This document shows, piece after piece, positions 28,163-40,589 of a stretch of DNA of 64,000 nt. A model generated the notes under the pieces. That model did no database searches, was not told the DNA's origin, and saw only the letters and a list, made by a program, of their open reading frames with translations. Both the position numbers and the translations under genes were made by a program. Position 1 is the first letter of the stretch, and each line of letters begins with the position of its first letter. This stretch comes from Pocillopora verrucosa (Eukaryota; Cnidaria; Anthozoa; Scleractinia; Pocilloporidae), in the NCBI RefSeq assembly GCF_036669915.1, contig NC_089315.1, positions 26,000,932 through 26,064,931 of the forward strand. The letters are read 5' to 3'.

Positions 28163-29919
28163 TTAAAAAAATTTCCTCCAAAGTCGGATTACAAAATTAT
28201 GTCTCAGGATAGAAGCATTGTGTGGAAATAAGTCGGTTATTTATAAACCAGCTCTCCTTTTATTCGGCATCGCCCGAGTAACACTTCTGTCCGGCTGTTG
28301 CGTGCATCTGTTTCAACTTTGCATAAAATTGAGACATAAAGTGTAACTGCATAGAAATTCAGGATGGATTTATTCATTTTTATATATTTGAAAGTTCCAA
28401 ATGCTGGAGAGGACCGACAAAAATTCACGATAATCAGCAATTATTTAGTCAGAATTCCTAACCCAAAAAAACCGTAGGAATGACACAAGCTGCGTTGCTT
28501 TGTTGAAGCAAAAAGTAGTATTCGCTATGAACAGTGTAGAGCTTGAAAGAAACATTCCATAGCACTCCAGGACGCGATGAGGTATCAAAAAGAGATGGGA
28601 AAGTCTTCTGTTTTGGTATTTGTAGGAAATCAACGCGGAAGATTAACACTGCCTTTATTCTAAAGTTACTACAATGTTACAATTCTACACTATACACATA
28701 CGAAGTACAAGCAAAGTCAGGTCAGAGGTTTGTTTCAGAGATTGTTGCCTCGGTAATTATTCTAAACAATCATTTCGTTAATGGAACGGTACTGCGAAAT
28801 ATTTTATCATGCAAGTGAATAAGCAAGTTTGGTCTTGTTGAGATTGATTCAAATACGAGAAAGTTGTGGTAAATTTAGCGAAGAGTAAATCAGACGAAAA
28901 GAACTTTCATTCAGACAATGTCCATTAACCTTTCATTATAGTCTTAAAACTCTCTGGGCTTCATTTGACTATGAGAGCCGTTTCTTAGCTGAGTTATGCT
29001 CCCTTCAGCACTGACTAACGATGAAGGCCGATTTTCGACACATTGGATCGAGAGCGACAAAGATTTTGGTTACTCTTGGTACTTGCCTGACAATAAATAC
29101 GGTGTAAAATATTTCAGCTATGTGTGGCTAGAAATTTAGTCAACCAAGCCACGTCACCTTGACCTAACCACGTTGGCAATTGAAATCGGCGTCAAACAAT
29201 TCCAACTGTTTGTTACTTGCGCTTGATCAGAGCACCTCCCACCGAGGGTACATTGACAATTCCACGTTTCCGTGATCTTTTCCTTCAGACATGGACACTT
29301 TGACATCTTGCAACGAGACAACGGGAAAATTAGCAATAGGTAATATACTTAATTGCAGCACTACAGTTCGCTCTCTCTTCTACTGCACAAACGAAAAACT
29401 CTCGGGAGTTTATTAAATTTCTGTCTTTGCTTTGGACCCTGATAACCCCTGAGATGGCTATCGATCACTGAAAGATCACGTTTTGCACAACGACCCATCA
29501 TCTAAATTACTATATATATTTATGCATGCTTAAACACTTTTTTGTAAAATTCCATTGGCTATGGACCACTGTAAGTGTCTTTTTCAAAGTTACTCGAGCA
29601 CAGTCACCTTGGCCCTCTTACCAAAGTCATGTTTTGAAACATTGCTATAACAACTAAAAATTTTGTAAAAACCACCTTTGCTAAATATGGTATTTTAAAA
29701 AGATCAAAATGTTTGCATCCTATATGTTCGACAAGGTTCAGCATTTAGATATTATACATCTAAATATTTCTTTCCAAAGGCTCAAGAAGAAGAGCGCGAT
29801 AAGCTACAAGACGAATTCACAGACGTTTTTGTTTCTAGAGTTTCCGGAGTTACTGAATCGTGTAACTGAGAGTGAGTAATAAACAGATCTAGAACAGTCT
29901 AGAAAAGTTTTCTTTTTCT

Positions 29920-31488
29920 TTACCGAAGATTGGCACAAACACTGAAATTTTTTGGACGTAGGCTGAGTCCAAACTGACTTTCTAAGTCTACATAGTCAGG
30001 CTTTGCGCGTGAAAACTGGAAACGCTGTAGCAAACATGCCAACAGGAGAAACATTTCTGCCTTAGCCAATGAGCTTCCAAGACAGCGTCGACTGCCAATC
30101 GAAAAAGGCAGCTGAAACTTGGTTTTTATATCGCAGACCTCTCCGTTTTCATTCAGGAATCGGTAAGGATTGAATACATGAGGTTCCTGGAACACGCGTG
30201 GGTCATGATTCACTGCCCACAGATTAATGACAACGAGCGTGTCCTTTGGTATCGTGTATCCACTAAGTGTTGTTTTTGCAGCTGTCTCATGAGGCAGAGC
30301 GAGTGGCAGTACAGAGGCAATGCGGAGAACTTCCAATACCGTTGCTTGTAATAAAGGCATGTTTCGCTTATCTTGGATTGTGGGAAGGAGATGCCGCCCA
30401 ACAGTGTTATCCAACTCTCTGTGAAGACTTTGCTGTATCTCAGGGTTGTTTACGATATAAGCCATCGCCCAGCACAAGGAATTTGAGACTGTCTCCAGTC
30501 CTGCACCAAAAATATCGGCTGATAGCATTTTGACAATTTCTTCCTTCCCGTTGTTGGGTTGGTTCTCTTTTGGTGAAGAATTAGGAAGATCCGTCGGCTC
30601 TTCCAAATCTAAATCCATCTTTATCTCTTCGTAATATTTACTTTTAGCTTCATCCCAAAGCTTTGCTAAGCTCAATGCAATGCAATTTTTATCAGTAGCC
30701 TTTTCTCCAGACGTAGTGTTAGTGTACACTTTATCAACGAATGACATCAACCCCTCGATTGAGCGTTCCACCATGGCCACCTGTTTGCGAATAAATGGTT
30801 TAATCCAAGGAAGGAAGTCCACCAGGCCGCAAGCTGCGCTGCTTTCGGTAAACTCGCTGGATTCTTCAACAAGCTTTTGCATTTCTTCTATGAGCTGGTC
30901 GACATTGCAAGGGTCTTCTCCAAACGTAAAGTGGAACATGATTTTGATAACAACCTGTTTAAGGTCAACAGAAGGCTGGAATGTTTTCACTTCTTTCTCG
31001 GCCAGACTTTCTTGGAATTCCAAAAACGCATCTTGCACAATTTTATTGAAATATTCTTGTTTGTCGAATGCAACTTGGTGAATTGCTCTTAGGGCACATC
31101 TCTTCCTGAGGACTTGAGCTGAGCAATGTTCTCCAAAAGAGATACTCGTTTTTCTGACATTCTTAGCGGCGAACAACGGTGGTCGATTGGACAACTGGCG
31201 AGAATTTTTCAACAGTGCTTCTCTGACCACCTCCTCGCTGTTCAACACCACTGCTTTTCTGGAGCCAAACTTTAAGGAAAACACATCTCCGTAGACCTTG
31301 CTGAGCTCAGTCAATGTGATATGCGGCGAGGAGCCAAGCTGAGCTAGATTTCCAAGTATTGGAAGGCCCCAAGGTCCTGGAGGATAATTTCGTAGCTTCG
31401 TCCATCGGTAGAAAAGGACGCTGATATAAGCAACTGAAAGAAGCAAGGCAACCAGAGGCAGGATCTCAGCCAGGAAATTCAAAGCCAT
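29920..31488 (-). CDS. microsomal cytochrome P450, CYP2/CYP17-type clan, intronless
   Basis: The predicted 522-residue monooxygenase is anchored in the endoplasmic reticulum by an N-terminal hydrophobic segment (about residues 3-27), followed by the hinge PPGPWGLPILGN at 36-47. The I-helix motif AGLETVS is at 329-335, the K-helix ExxR is E386-R389, the PERF-type NPYRF is at 440-444, and the heme loop is FSIGSRRCLG at 462-471 with C469 as the heme ligand. All are in order and at normal spacing, so the enzyme should be full length. The frame stays open 15 codons upstream, but the codon there is TTG; the first ATG is at 31488 and starts the usual hydrophobic anchor, so I start there. In the C-helix the usual WxxxR tryptophan is Ala124 (R128 kept). 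The substrate is unknown; steroid or xenobiotic oxidation would be family guesses. The absence of introns suggests retroposition or an intronless lineage. Confidence 0.93.
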   Translation of the reverse strand: MALNFLAEILPLVALLLSVAYISVLFYRWTKLRNYPPGPWGLPILGNLAQLGSSPHITLTELSKVYGDVFSLKFGSRKAVVLNSEEVVREALLKNSRQLSNRPPLFAAKNVRKTSISFGEHCSAQVLRKRCALRAIHQVAFDKQEYFNKIVQDAFLEFQESLAEKEVKTFQPSVDLKQVVIKIMFHFTFGEDPCNVDQLIEEMQKLVEESSEFTESSAACGLVDFLPWIKPFIRKQVAMVERSIEGLMSFVDKVYTNTTSGEKATDKNCIALSLAKLWDEAKSKYYEEIKMDLDLEEPTDLPNSSPKENQPNNGKEEIVKMLSADIFGAGLETVSNSLCWAMAYIVNNPEIQQSLHRELDNTVGRHLLPTIQDKRNMPLLQATVLEVLRIASVLPLALPHETAAKTTLSGYTIPKDTLVVINLWAVNHDPRVFQEPHVFNPYRFLNENGEVCDIKTKFQLPFSIGSRRCLGSSLAKAEMFLLLACLLQRFQFSRAKPDYVDLESQFGLSLRPKNFSVCANLR

Positions 31489-32489
31489 CAGAGACTTTTC
31501 AAGAGAGGAATAGCTCGTGTTAGGTTTCCGCAACTCGTGGAGGCGTGTGCGTGTTCGACCAGCGCTTAGTGCTGTTATTGCTATTGAAGCTAATCAAGTG
31601 TGAGAAGCAAACAATGAACAAAAAAGCCGAACTTTTCCCATTGCCAAGGTCAGAATATTAATCCCTTTGGGAGAACTAAATGCATACGTAATAATTTACG
31701 TACCGAAAGGCATGGTGACAGCAAACCTCACGCTATAACAAAATGAGGCCATTAATCTGGCTTATGAATCTCAATGAATAGTTTTGTACGAACTAACTCT
31801 TAAGAAATCATTTCTACTCTGAACAGCAATGCATTTTTTAGCACGAAAGTTTAGAGAGGAAAGAAAATGACAAAAAAACAGTTCATTATTTCAGACACAC
31901 GTAAAACTGATAATGTTTGTATCATGAAGCACATATAATCACAGCGGACACAGAGAGAAAATTTCTTACATGCACCGAGTCAACAGGCAGTTGATTGAAA
32001 GGAGAACATGACAGTCCTCGATTTCGGGGTCGGCTCACTAATGCAAAAGCTCTTCCCTCAGGCAGCAGGAGACTCTTTGTTTTTTCATTCAAATTTCGGA
32101 AGAGTCAAGCTCGTTTTATTGTTCTTAACTTTTCTTGTTCAAAGCCGGAGAGAAAGTTTGGGTTTAATGTTAGTTGAGACAAAAAAAAACTAAGAAACTG
32201 AGAAAAGCCATGATGCAACTAAGGTTAGTGAGGTTCTCAGGGAAGTCGTCTGTTATGATTTAGTATCTCGTTGTATTTCTGTTCGTTTCATGCCGTAGAA
32301 AACAAAATAAGCCAAGGTAATATGTTCCAAGTATGTTCTCAAATCGGGAAGAGTTCTAGTAAAATGAAAATTTTTCCGTCTCTTGATGATTCAAACCGAG
32401 CTACAACCAGTTTCTATCGCAGCCATCTTATTTAGATAATTTGGTTTCATCAACTGAAGTGATAATGTAAAAATCGGCCACCGTAAAGA

Positions 32490-32675
32490 GTTTCTAAGCT
32501 GACGTCTCGAGCGCTAGCCCTTCGTCAGAGCGTAACACAGTTTCTTGAGAAACTTGCCCCTTTAGGTTAAGCTGTAGAATACCCTGCTACTCATTTACAT
32601 GTCACTGAATAAGAATAACGTTTATTGTGTTACGCCTCGATCTTCAAAGCTTTCCGACACATGTAAATGAGGTGG
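32490..32675. repeat. nested inverted-repeat block
   Basis: Three inverted pairs are visible. The first is CTGACG with CGTCAG around tctcgagcgctagccctt (near 32500-32527). The second is gcgtaacaca at 32530-32539 with tgtgttacgc at 32626-32635. The third is tcatttacatgt at 32591-32602 with acatgtaaatga at 32659-32670. The block could fold into stem-loops and may be the remnant of a foldback transposon. Confidence 0.6.
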
Positions 32676-33039
32676 ACGAAAGTGGCGGAGTAATCTGCAG
32701 TTAAGCCCCAGTTTCTTTATTCTTCTCTCGTAATTAAACTTTTGCTGCTCGAACGGGTACGTATTTGTAATGCACTTTCATTGGTGGCAATTTGAGGGAG
32801 ATCGGTGGACTTTTGTGGAGTTTATTGGCCTTCAACTGGAGACGGTTGGTGCTCCGGACCGGTCCAGTGACCTGCCTACCCTATTTTTATAGTACACAAA
32901 ACGCGATACAAAATGTCCGAAAGCGATAAGGCGGAACTAGTAAAGGTAAGGAGACATAACAAGCTTTATCATTCAGCTGCAATAAGAAGAGTTCAAATAA
33001 CGCGTGAGTCGAAAACCCCAAAATGAGGTTAACCTCAAT

Positions 33040-33205
33040 AGGGTTAACCGTTAGCAGTAAAACAGCAAAAAACGCAGCCGTTAGGCGCAAAATTAACAGA
33101 TTTTAACCGTTAGTCGTTGTTAAAATTTTGTCTGGTTACCTTAATGGAAAGATATTAACCATTAGCCTTAAATTGGCCAAATTTTAACCCTTAGCCGTAA
33201 AAGCC
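33040..33205. repeat. short degenerate repeat, consensus TTAACCGTTAGCCGTAAAA
   Basis: Diverged copies sit at about 33042 (ggttaaccgttagcagtaaaa), 33101 (ttttaaccgttagtcgttgtt), 33153 (attaaccattagccttaaa) and 33182 (ttttaacccttagccgtaaaa). There is a partial copy near 33076 (gcagccgttaggcgcaaaa). Spacing is uneven at 28-60 bp. Confidence 0.7.
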
Positions 33206-33655
33206 ATCACCCTATTGAGACCCTCTAAAATCATACGCAGTACGCTTGGGCCGCCTGCGGACTCACGAACACAAATATATTCACAGTGACAGATAATCCG
33301 ATCGCAAGCTAATTCTTATAGTCTCCTCAAGTCGCTTTTTCAAGGTTTTTACCTCACCTATCACAACTGTGACCTAAACTTTAGTCTTCTTAGCTCTAAG
33401 ATAATTATGAACCTATATGGTAACTTACATAAACATGGCTACCTGCTGCAATAATGATAACACTGGCTGTGGGCAATTTAAACCTGGGAAGGAGGAGGAG
33501 GGAGATTGCACGGGAAGAAAAGAACTATGTTCAAGTCGTGTGGCTTAACGGTGTAAAACTCAAGAAAAGAAAAATTGCGCTGAGTGAGAGAAAAGAAGTC
33601 GGATTCACACTGAACTGGAAAATTATGTAACCATGGAAGAGATGGTGAGGTGCAA

Positions 33656-33830
33656 AGAGTGAATTGCGTCTAATTTCTCCCTACCGTGTCACCCCTGAAT
33701 CACATATTAAGTTTACGAGAATAAAGGAAATGATCACCAACTGAAGAAGCTCTTGGTTGTTTAGACAAATACCCTTATGAGCACCTAGTTTGGCAAATAT
33801 ACTCACTGACGTCAGGGAGTAAAGGGTCAA
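33656..33830 (+). mobile_element. MITE-like element, family B, 5'-truncated
   Basis: It begins inside the family B body (agagtgaattgcgtctaatttctcc) and ends with gggagtaaagggtcaa. The phrases gagaataaaggaaatgatcacc and gaagctcttggttgtt match the complete copy at 53767. The left terminal repeat is missing. Confidence 0.75.
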
Positions 33831-35058
33831 TGGAAGGTTGATGTGGGCTTTTTATACAAAGAAAATTGTAATGGAAGATGGAGTTACAAATACTCTTCCT
33901 TTTCCACCTACATGATAAGAAGTGATGCGATTTGTACAGCAAAGGAACTCGTCGCGCACTTAACGAAATGACTGGTAATGTGCGGTTTCCGGTTTTTTAA
34001 ATTAAAGAAAAAAGTATTGATCAATTAAATGTGGCGAATGTTAAACGTTTTTAAAAAGAGGAGCGTTTTGCGAACTCAGATCGGTAGAGAAAAACATCAC
34101 GTACCCTACGTTAATCAAATATCATTAAATAGCTAAAAATTGATACGAGCCACCATAAAAAAACAAAAAACAAAAAACATAAAAAGTATTGCGCAGTCGA
34201 GTTTGAGGGAAAAGTTTGGCGCACTTGCTGATAAATGCTTAATATGCGCTCAAATACAATGAAACGTGACACGTCTTGAAATGCGAAGGGACGAGTTGCG
34301 TACATAATTGAAGGAAAGTTATTGGCAACCTAAATGTGAGGAACACCGTTGTGCCCTTTGCGCCCTGGAAACGCATCGTGTACTCAATGCAAGGCAAAAT
34401 ATTGCACACTTGTCAGCCATAAGTCGCATAACGCACTACAAGGAACCGTATCATGCGAATAAACAAACAAATTCCTTTCAAGTCCGGGGAACTCACTGCA
34501 CACCGTTATGAGCAAGAAAAGTATTTTATGTCATTTAAATCTATTTACACACATAATTAAAGAAGGGTACCAACGCTTCTAAAAATTGCAAAAGTCTGCT
34601 GATACACTCTTTGGACGAAGAACTATTTCTGGTTTTTGTTTTGTTATGTTTATTTTTTTTCGTTACACGTTCCAAGACTACAAATTATACTTATGACGTG
34701 CAAAATTAATTGTGCTTTACAACTAGCACGAAAGCTTCGTGACTGACCAGTTTGTGCGACTGCGCTAGACTCCAATACAGACGCTTCTAATGTAGCAAGG
34801 GTTTGATCGTAGAATATTCATACGAGAGAAGCATGATTTAGTGATATTCACAGTGTCAAACCTAATTGTACACGTGCGAAGTAAGTGTACTTTACACTAA
34901 TTTGAAACTTAAACTAAAATTTTGTGACTCCGTAATCTTTGGTGAATTGGTTCGAGTGCATTAGACTGCAATACACTAAGATAACAGCTCCACAAATGTT
35001 GAGCAACTAATAAATCAGTTGGCAGGTACTTCTCACAGCACTGTACATCTACAGTAAT

Positions 35059-38000
35059 TTAATCTTGCCATGGTGTCCAGATGCCTTCCAATTCTGCTTT
35101 AATGAAGGCCCGAGGATCAGGCAATTTGTTGAACGGAGGCACCATCCCTTTTATGTAGTACTGCACTCTCTCTTGCAATTCCTTGACTACATCTGGAAGT
35201 TTCTCACTAAGATCTTCGTGTTCTGTTGGGTCAGCGGTCACGTTATATAAAACAACTTTCAGGCGACTTCCAACGTTCTGTAGAAGAAAATTTATCTCGT
35301 GAGAAAAAAGACTGACTAACTAAGAGTTGCTGTACTGGTTATGGCATTAATATGTACAATTTCCGTTCCTTGTTTGCTTAAACAAGAACAGGAGAGGACT
35401 AAGAACATTTCCGCCCTCTCTATGCCAAACTAATTGTGTTGTTTATCAAAATACTATCACCTCAGTTGATTAAACCAAATTATTTTGTGATACACTCCAC
35501 TGATGCAGCACCACAGTTTATTCTATTTATTTATTTAGAAACTTACCCACTTCATTCATGAGATAGGTGTGTTTGGTATTGCACAACATAGCCATCAAAA
35601 ATTACATTTCCAGACTAAAGCAACAAAATAAAAAGCGCCTGAGCCCAAAGACAATATATCATATCAACTTCACATCATGCGAACTGATCTGTAGAAAATA
35701 TCATAAGTTGTTTCAAAATGGAGTTCATCACAGATGTGTCAAACTTGTTAAGATCAAGTTCAGATTACTTGAACTCATAAAGATACACTGACCTCCTTGG
35801 TAGATGCTAACAAATCCAGGACTTGATCTTTTCTGGGGGAAATCACATGTTTGCTTTCTGATTTCCCACCAAGCTCAGGAGGTGTATACCAAGTATCATT
35901 ATTCACTCCCATCAGAATTTTCATATGACCTGATCTCAGTGCAACTCCCTCATAGAAGGAAACAGATGGATCATCATTGTCAAAAGGAAGGGGGTCAATA
36001 TTAAGAAGAATCTCCTTCCTTGGTGAAGGGTCACCATGGGAGATGGTGTTCCAAACATCCATACCATCCAGGGGTATTGATTCTAGATCTGTGTCACCAC
36101 CTGTAATATGTAGTGCAGAATAAGGTGAAGTTATATCTTTACTTAGGCCCAGCTGCACACAATGATGGACCTTGTCTTGGTTTCTGCAGCATGATGCAAT
36201 TCTGGATGGCATTACAATCTATTAAACAATTATTATTCCACAAGGACATGTTGGATATGAGGTCATAATAGATGGCTAGGGAGGCCTATTGGATCAAGTT
36301 AGCTATAATCATCTCATATCCAACAAGTGCAAGTAGAATAATTGTATTATTAAAAATGCCCCAAAATATAAATCTTCCCACTTTATTTTGTAAGAACAAA
36401 CAGAATGTTACAATGTGCAAAAACACTTTTGTTTTAACTCCTCTTCATGTGCATGCAGGGTATAATGGCTCATAACCCATGATGGCTGTACCAAAAAAAC
36501 ACTCTTGAATTGCAATATCCAATGATCCAGCTTTTAGTAATACAAGTTATCCCCCACCCCCAGCATTTTGCCTGGTTTCCCTCAAAGTTTGCCAATACAC
36601 ATCGTGACAACACAATGACTTGGCTAAGGCTTGAAGCAGGAAAAGAGGAAAATAGGACCATTGACTTTACCTGCAAGATTTACCAATGTTGGGTACCAAT
36701 CTGTAGCATGCATAAGTTCTTCACTTTTGACTCCTTTCCTGCCAAGCATATTTCCATGGACAAAACTGACTCCTCTCACCCCTCCCTCCCATAAAGTTGT
36801 CTTCTCTCCACGAAGGGGATAATTATATCCTCCACGACTGTGGATTCCTCCATTGTCAGTGGTTAAAACCATAAGTGTGTCTTCCCACAACCTGATAAAT
36901 GACATGGACATCAAATATAAATTGATTTTTTGGAACCTTCAGGGGAAGGTAAGTCTGCATTTGAGCCAAGTACCCCACTTGGCAAGAGCTAATACTAGTT
37001 TCCTTAACCCTCTCCCTCCCAAGATCTTATCAGTAATTCTCCTAACTGTCTACCACACATTCTTGTGATATCAGGCTGGAGAATTTGTCATTGGATCAAC
37101 TACTTATCACCTAATTGATATTTTTTTATTCTTAACATGTGTCTGCTTGGTATTGTATTGATATTCTAAGGAGAAATTCTGTCTTGGTCACTAATGGGAG
37201 TTTAGGGTTGACATGGACGAAGTGACTAGGAGTATTCATACTCCTGCTTGGGTGGGATGCTAGTTCATTGCAAATTTATTCCCCCCCCTCCCCAGTATGT
37301 CATCAGGCTTCCCTCAGTTCCTGGGTACTCATTAATACTCCATGGTGGGGAGAGGCACTGCAACAGTAAATGTTTTGCCCAAGAACACAGCACAGTGACC
37401 TGGCCAGGTCTCAAATCTAGACCTCTTGGCCCAGAGTCCAGTGCATTACACCAATGTGTCTCCTGCACTTGCAGGGGTAAGTAACTGTCTGAAAAGTAAA
37501 TAGTTTCTTTAGCCATTTTTTAAGGCTGTTTTTTTCAGTCCTAATGTTGAACAATTTAAGAAGTAATCATTCATCAAAAGAGAAGGTAGTTCCAACTTCA
37601 TAGTAGACAGGGTGAGAGAACCCAACCCTTAAATTGTTTGAAGTTAAATAGAAGAAAAAAAAAAGGCCCATACCCAGCATCCTTCATGGTCTGTGTAATA
37701 TTGCCTATGGCTTCATCTGTAATGCTCACCATGCCTGCATAGGTTCGACGAGTTTCATCTGTAATGAAACTGTACTTTTCTGTATATTTTTCAGGTGCTT
37801 GGACGGGGCCATGGCAATTTTGGAATGCCATATACATGAAAAGGGGATTTGATGGGTCATGTGACTTGATAATTTCGGTTGCTCGCTGCAATCAGAATAT
37901 TTGTGTGAATAGCATGTTAAAAGTTAGAAACAATTGAAGGGTCAGGCTCATGGTACTTTGCAAAGTTTTGGACCCTGCAAACTTTTGATCTGATCTTGAA

Positions 38001-40155
38001 TCTTTTCACCCCTTGGCAATAATGATCCTTGAAGTCTCCTTCATAAGGTGGTTGTTTTGTATCAAAGTCTTGCACTTTTCAGAGTTCTCAAAACTAAGAT
38101 TTGGTCTAACTAGTTCATTTTAGGGTCCTAGTCAGAAGGGATTGTAAAGGACCAAAGTCTCTGTGCAGGTCCATCATGTAAATAGGGTGCATGCAATAAT
38201 TTGATAATTGCAACAAGAGAGATGCTATTCCAAGAATTGTGTAATCCTGGTCTAGGTCTCAGCATCTCAGCAAGTCTCTGATTTTACCACTTACCACCCT
38301 TAAAATAAACTTATAATTCAGTTGAATTGATAAAAACTGAGAAGTACATTTTCAAAAACTGGTATATTTGTGCAACGATCAATACTCAGGCTACTTGGGT
38401 ATGATGTTAGTCTCAAACCCTATGATCTGATCTCCTAGAAATAAAATGAAAAACAAAACAAAATCAGCAACAACAGCAGCTACAACTCAAATTCAAAATA
38501 CCTTTGTGAAAGCAAATGTGGCATATGTCCCATTCAGGTCCCTCACTGGTTCTTTATCATCTCGTAAGTCCAATATGTTCTGGATTTCATGGGTGTAGTG
38601 ATCTTCAGCTCCATTGTAATAACCATAGAATGAATCAAACCCACGATAAGTCGGTGTATAGGCCCATTTGTTATAACCAAGGTGCCATTTACCAACCATA
38701 TGAGTTGCATAACCTTTGGGAGAAAACATGAAGTTAAAAACTTTTCATTTCCCAAGATATGAGGAGTTATTTTTTAAAACTTGCCTCACAGTTGCTACCA
38801 AGTTATTTAAAACAACTTTTTTGTCACCTCACCCTAAAGAAGATACACTTTCCCACTAAGGTTTAAAAGAGCCTTTGAGGTAAGCCTGCAACATTGGCCA
38901 ATTTCTATACAGGCAGTTGTTGATGAGGGCCAGGTTGTTCAAAGCTGGGTTAAGATAGATCTGGAAGCTCAAAATGGAAATTCAGCATAATTCTTTTTTT
39001 CTATAATTTGACATTGGATGCTCTAAGAAGAATAGAGAAAATTAACTGAAAAAGGCTTTTGAACAAAGTAATAAAGAAACCTGGATTAAAATTTCAATAA
39101 CCTTGGGTTAGTGCTAATCTTCCTTTGAACAACTGGGACCAGGTCTCCTCATAACTCCACAATCACTATTACAGCTATATGCAACAGTACCAAATGTGTA
39201 AGAAATGTGGGTACAAATAAGAAATTTTCATAATCTAACTAATGTGGATGATTTATACTACATCAACCAACACTATGCGTGTATCAAGCAAAATAAAATT
39301 AATTTAAGCGTACCTAATTCTTTCATTTTCTGTGGTAAAGTGGTGAAGTTGAGAGGTAATCCATAGGGACTTGCCGGACCCAACACAAAGTGCTGCATAC
39401 CTCAACATCAGTGGAAAGAAAATAGTAGGTAAGTCTAATTGTTACAAGTAAGCCTGCGACCACGAGAGCCTTCAACATGCACTGGGCTAAGAAAAGGCTT
39501 ACTCTCCACTTTTATCCAGCGGAGGGTTATACTCCCAACTTGGAAAAGTTGCAGGGTTTTGAACACTGCTAAAGTTGTGGATAGTTTAATCTGTAGTTGT
39601 AGTATTGATGTGCACGAATCATATGTGCTAACGACTAGCGCGATATGAAATCGAACTCTCGAAGCAGCAGACGCAATGGGGGCAACCGCAGTATTTTAGA
39701 TTCAAAAGAAAGTAACAGTTAGACGTATAACCTCCTGTATAACGATTAATTTTACTGAAATGTACACCAGATGGGTCATTGCTGGCGAACGGCCAGGATC
39801 TCTGAGTCAAAGTGGGGTCAGGAGAGCACCTGCTAATCGTCAACTATTTCCGGAAAGATTAAGACTTACCAGTATGGATTGGATATCTTCCTGTCATGAA
39901 AGCGCTTCTCGTAGGGGTGCAAACCGGTAGAACGTAATAGTTGTCCAGCTCGACACCTTCCGCCGCCAATCCGTCAATATTTGGAGTCTCAATTTTCGAG
40001 CCGTGAAATCCGACATCACTCCAGCCGAGGTCGTCAACGACAACAAAGAGAATATGGAGAGGCGAGGCTTTGGTTAAGGCGACTGCTTTTGCACGGCTGA
40101 CGAGAAAAACCACGGCAATCAAGCTGCAGAGCAGAGGCAGCGGACGAGGTCCCAT
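35059..40155 (-). CDS. ARSB: arylsulfatase B-like sulfatase, seven exons
   Basis: This predicted 514-residue hydrolase removes sulfate esters; in animals ARSB acts on N-acetylgalactosamine-4-sulfate of glycosaminoglycans in the lysosome, but the substrate here is inferred. Exons, in transcript order, are 40155-39870, 39400-39314, 38713-38502, 37885-37674, 36891-36671, 36100-35793 and 35277-35059. Phases are consistent throughout and the frame closes at TAA. A signal peptide covers about residues 1-24. Key sites are the metal-binding DD41-42, the formylglycine motif CTPTR with C79 as the modified cysteine, the second sulfatase signature ending GKWHLG at 132-137, TTDNGG with D278-N279, and WEGGVRG. 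All catalytic-core motifs visible in the family are present, so it should be active if matured by the formylglycine-generating enzyme. ARSI or ARSJ-type naming is possible. Length is close to the usual 530 or so. Confidence 0.93.
37004..37210 (-). mobile_element. MITE-like element, family A, in sulfatase intron 4
   Basis: Read on the minus strand it shows the family A series: an end containing aaactcccattagtgaccaa, agaatttctccttagaatatcaa, gatccaatgacaaattctcc, agttaggagaattactgata, and a terminal ggagggagagggttaa. It lies between sulfatase exons 4 and 5, in the same orientation as the gene. Confidence 0.8.
37215..37485 (-). mobile_element. tRNA-derived SINE-like repeat, copy 1
   Basis: On the minus strand it starts with a tRNA-like head (ggtgtaatgcactggactct, then a B-box-like agatttgagacctgg). 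It continues with gtgttcttgggcaaaacattt and cagtgcctctccccacc. Related copies are at 43909 and 57790. The head is decayed, so it is not a functional tRNA. It lies in sulfatase intron 4, next to a family A element. Confidence 0.65.
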
Positions 40156-40227
40156 AGCTAAAGCGATGCACTTATGACAAGTTTGAACAAACTAATTCAG
40201 TGACTGTTACCAAGTAGCACAGTATCG

Positions 40228-40242
40228 GATATTTATAGCCCG
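40228..40242 (-). promoter_or_regulatory. candidate TATA box of the sulfatase gene
   Basis: On the minus strand the sequence reads ggctataaatatcc, about 80 bp upstream of the sulfatase ATG at 40155. The distance suits a TATA element with a short 5' leader. No transcript start is known. Confidence 0.45.
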
Positions 40243-40589
40243 GCGAATCCCAGAAGACATCATATCCAAATCACGCGCTCAGCCCACGCAATCCGTATAT
40301 GTCTCAACACCAACCCAGTCCGCGCGCATTTGTTACAAGTCGCAAGATCTATTTTCGTCCGGCAAGTATTTCTTTAGAAGAAAAGAGTACTCAAGGTCAC
40401 TACATTTATTTCAACCAAGGGTATTCAAGGTCGTTGAGTTTTCCCAGGTAAGATATTGTTGATTTAAGGGCAATCGTCCCGAAGTTCCATGCACCTGACA
40501 CAACCCGAACATAAATAAGAACACTCGCGAGTTTTTAAGGCGTTTTTGGTCTTTCTGTTCTTAGTTGCCGCTTAACATCAAGAAGATAA

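Larger units (their letters stand above)
25799..29919. other. intergenic region between the receptor and the P450 gene
   Basis: This holds the likely 3' untranslated region of the receptor, a degenerate short-period repeat field at 26750-27340, and a family A MITE-like element at 27951-28162. The remaining open frames are short and unrecognised. The two flanking genes are convergent, so any promoter here would belong to something I cannot see. Confidence 0.6.
31489..35058. other. intergenic region between the P450 and sulfatase genes
   Basis: This contains the P450 upstream region, an inverted-repeat-rich block at 32490-32675, a field of diverged TTAACCGTTAGCCGTAAAA repeats at 33040-33205, and a 5'-truncated family B MITE-like element at 33656-33830. 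No gene was recognised; open frames are under 70 codons with no motif. Confidence 0.6.

Noticed and set aside
31489..31533. N-terminal extension of the P450 frame by 15 codons
   Set aside because: The first codon of that extension is TTG, not ATG. The ATG at 31488 starts a normal membrane anchor.
34308..34511. 67-codon frame rich in Cys and His
   Set aside because: The spacing of Cys and His fits no zinc-finger pattern I know, and it has no exon partners.
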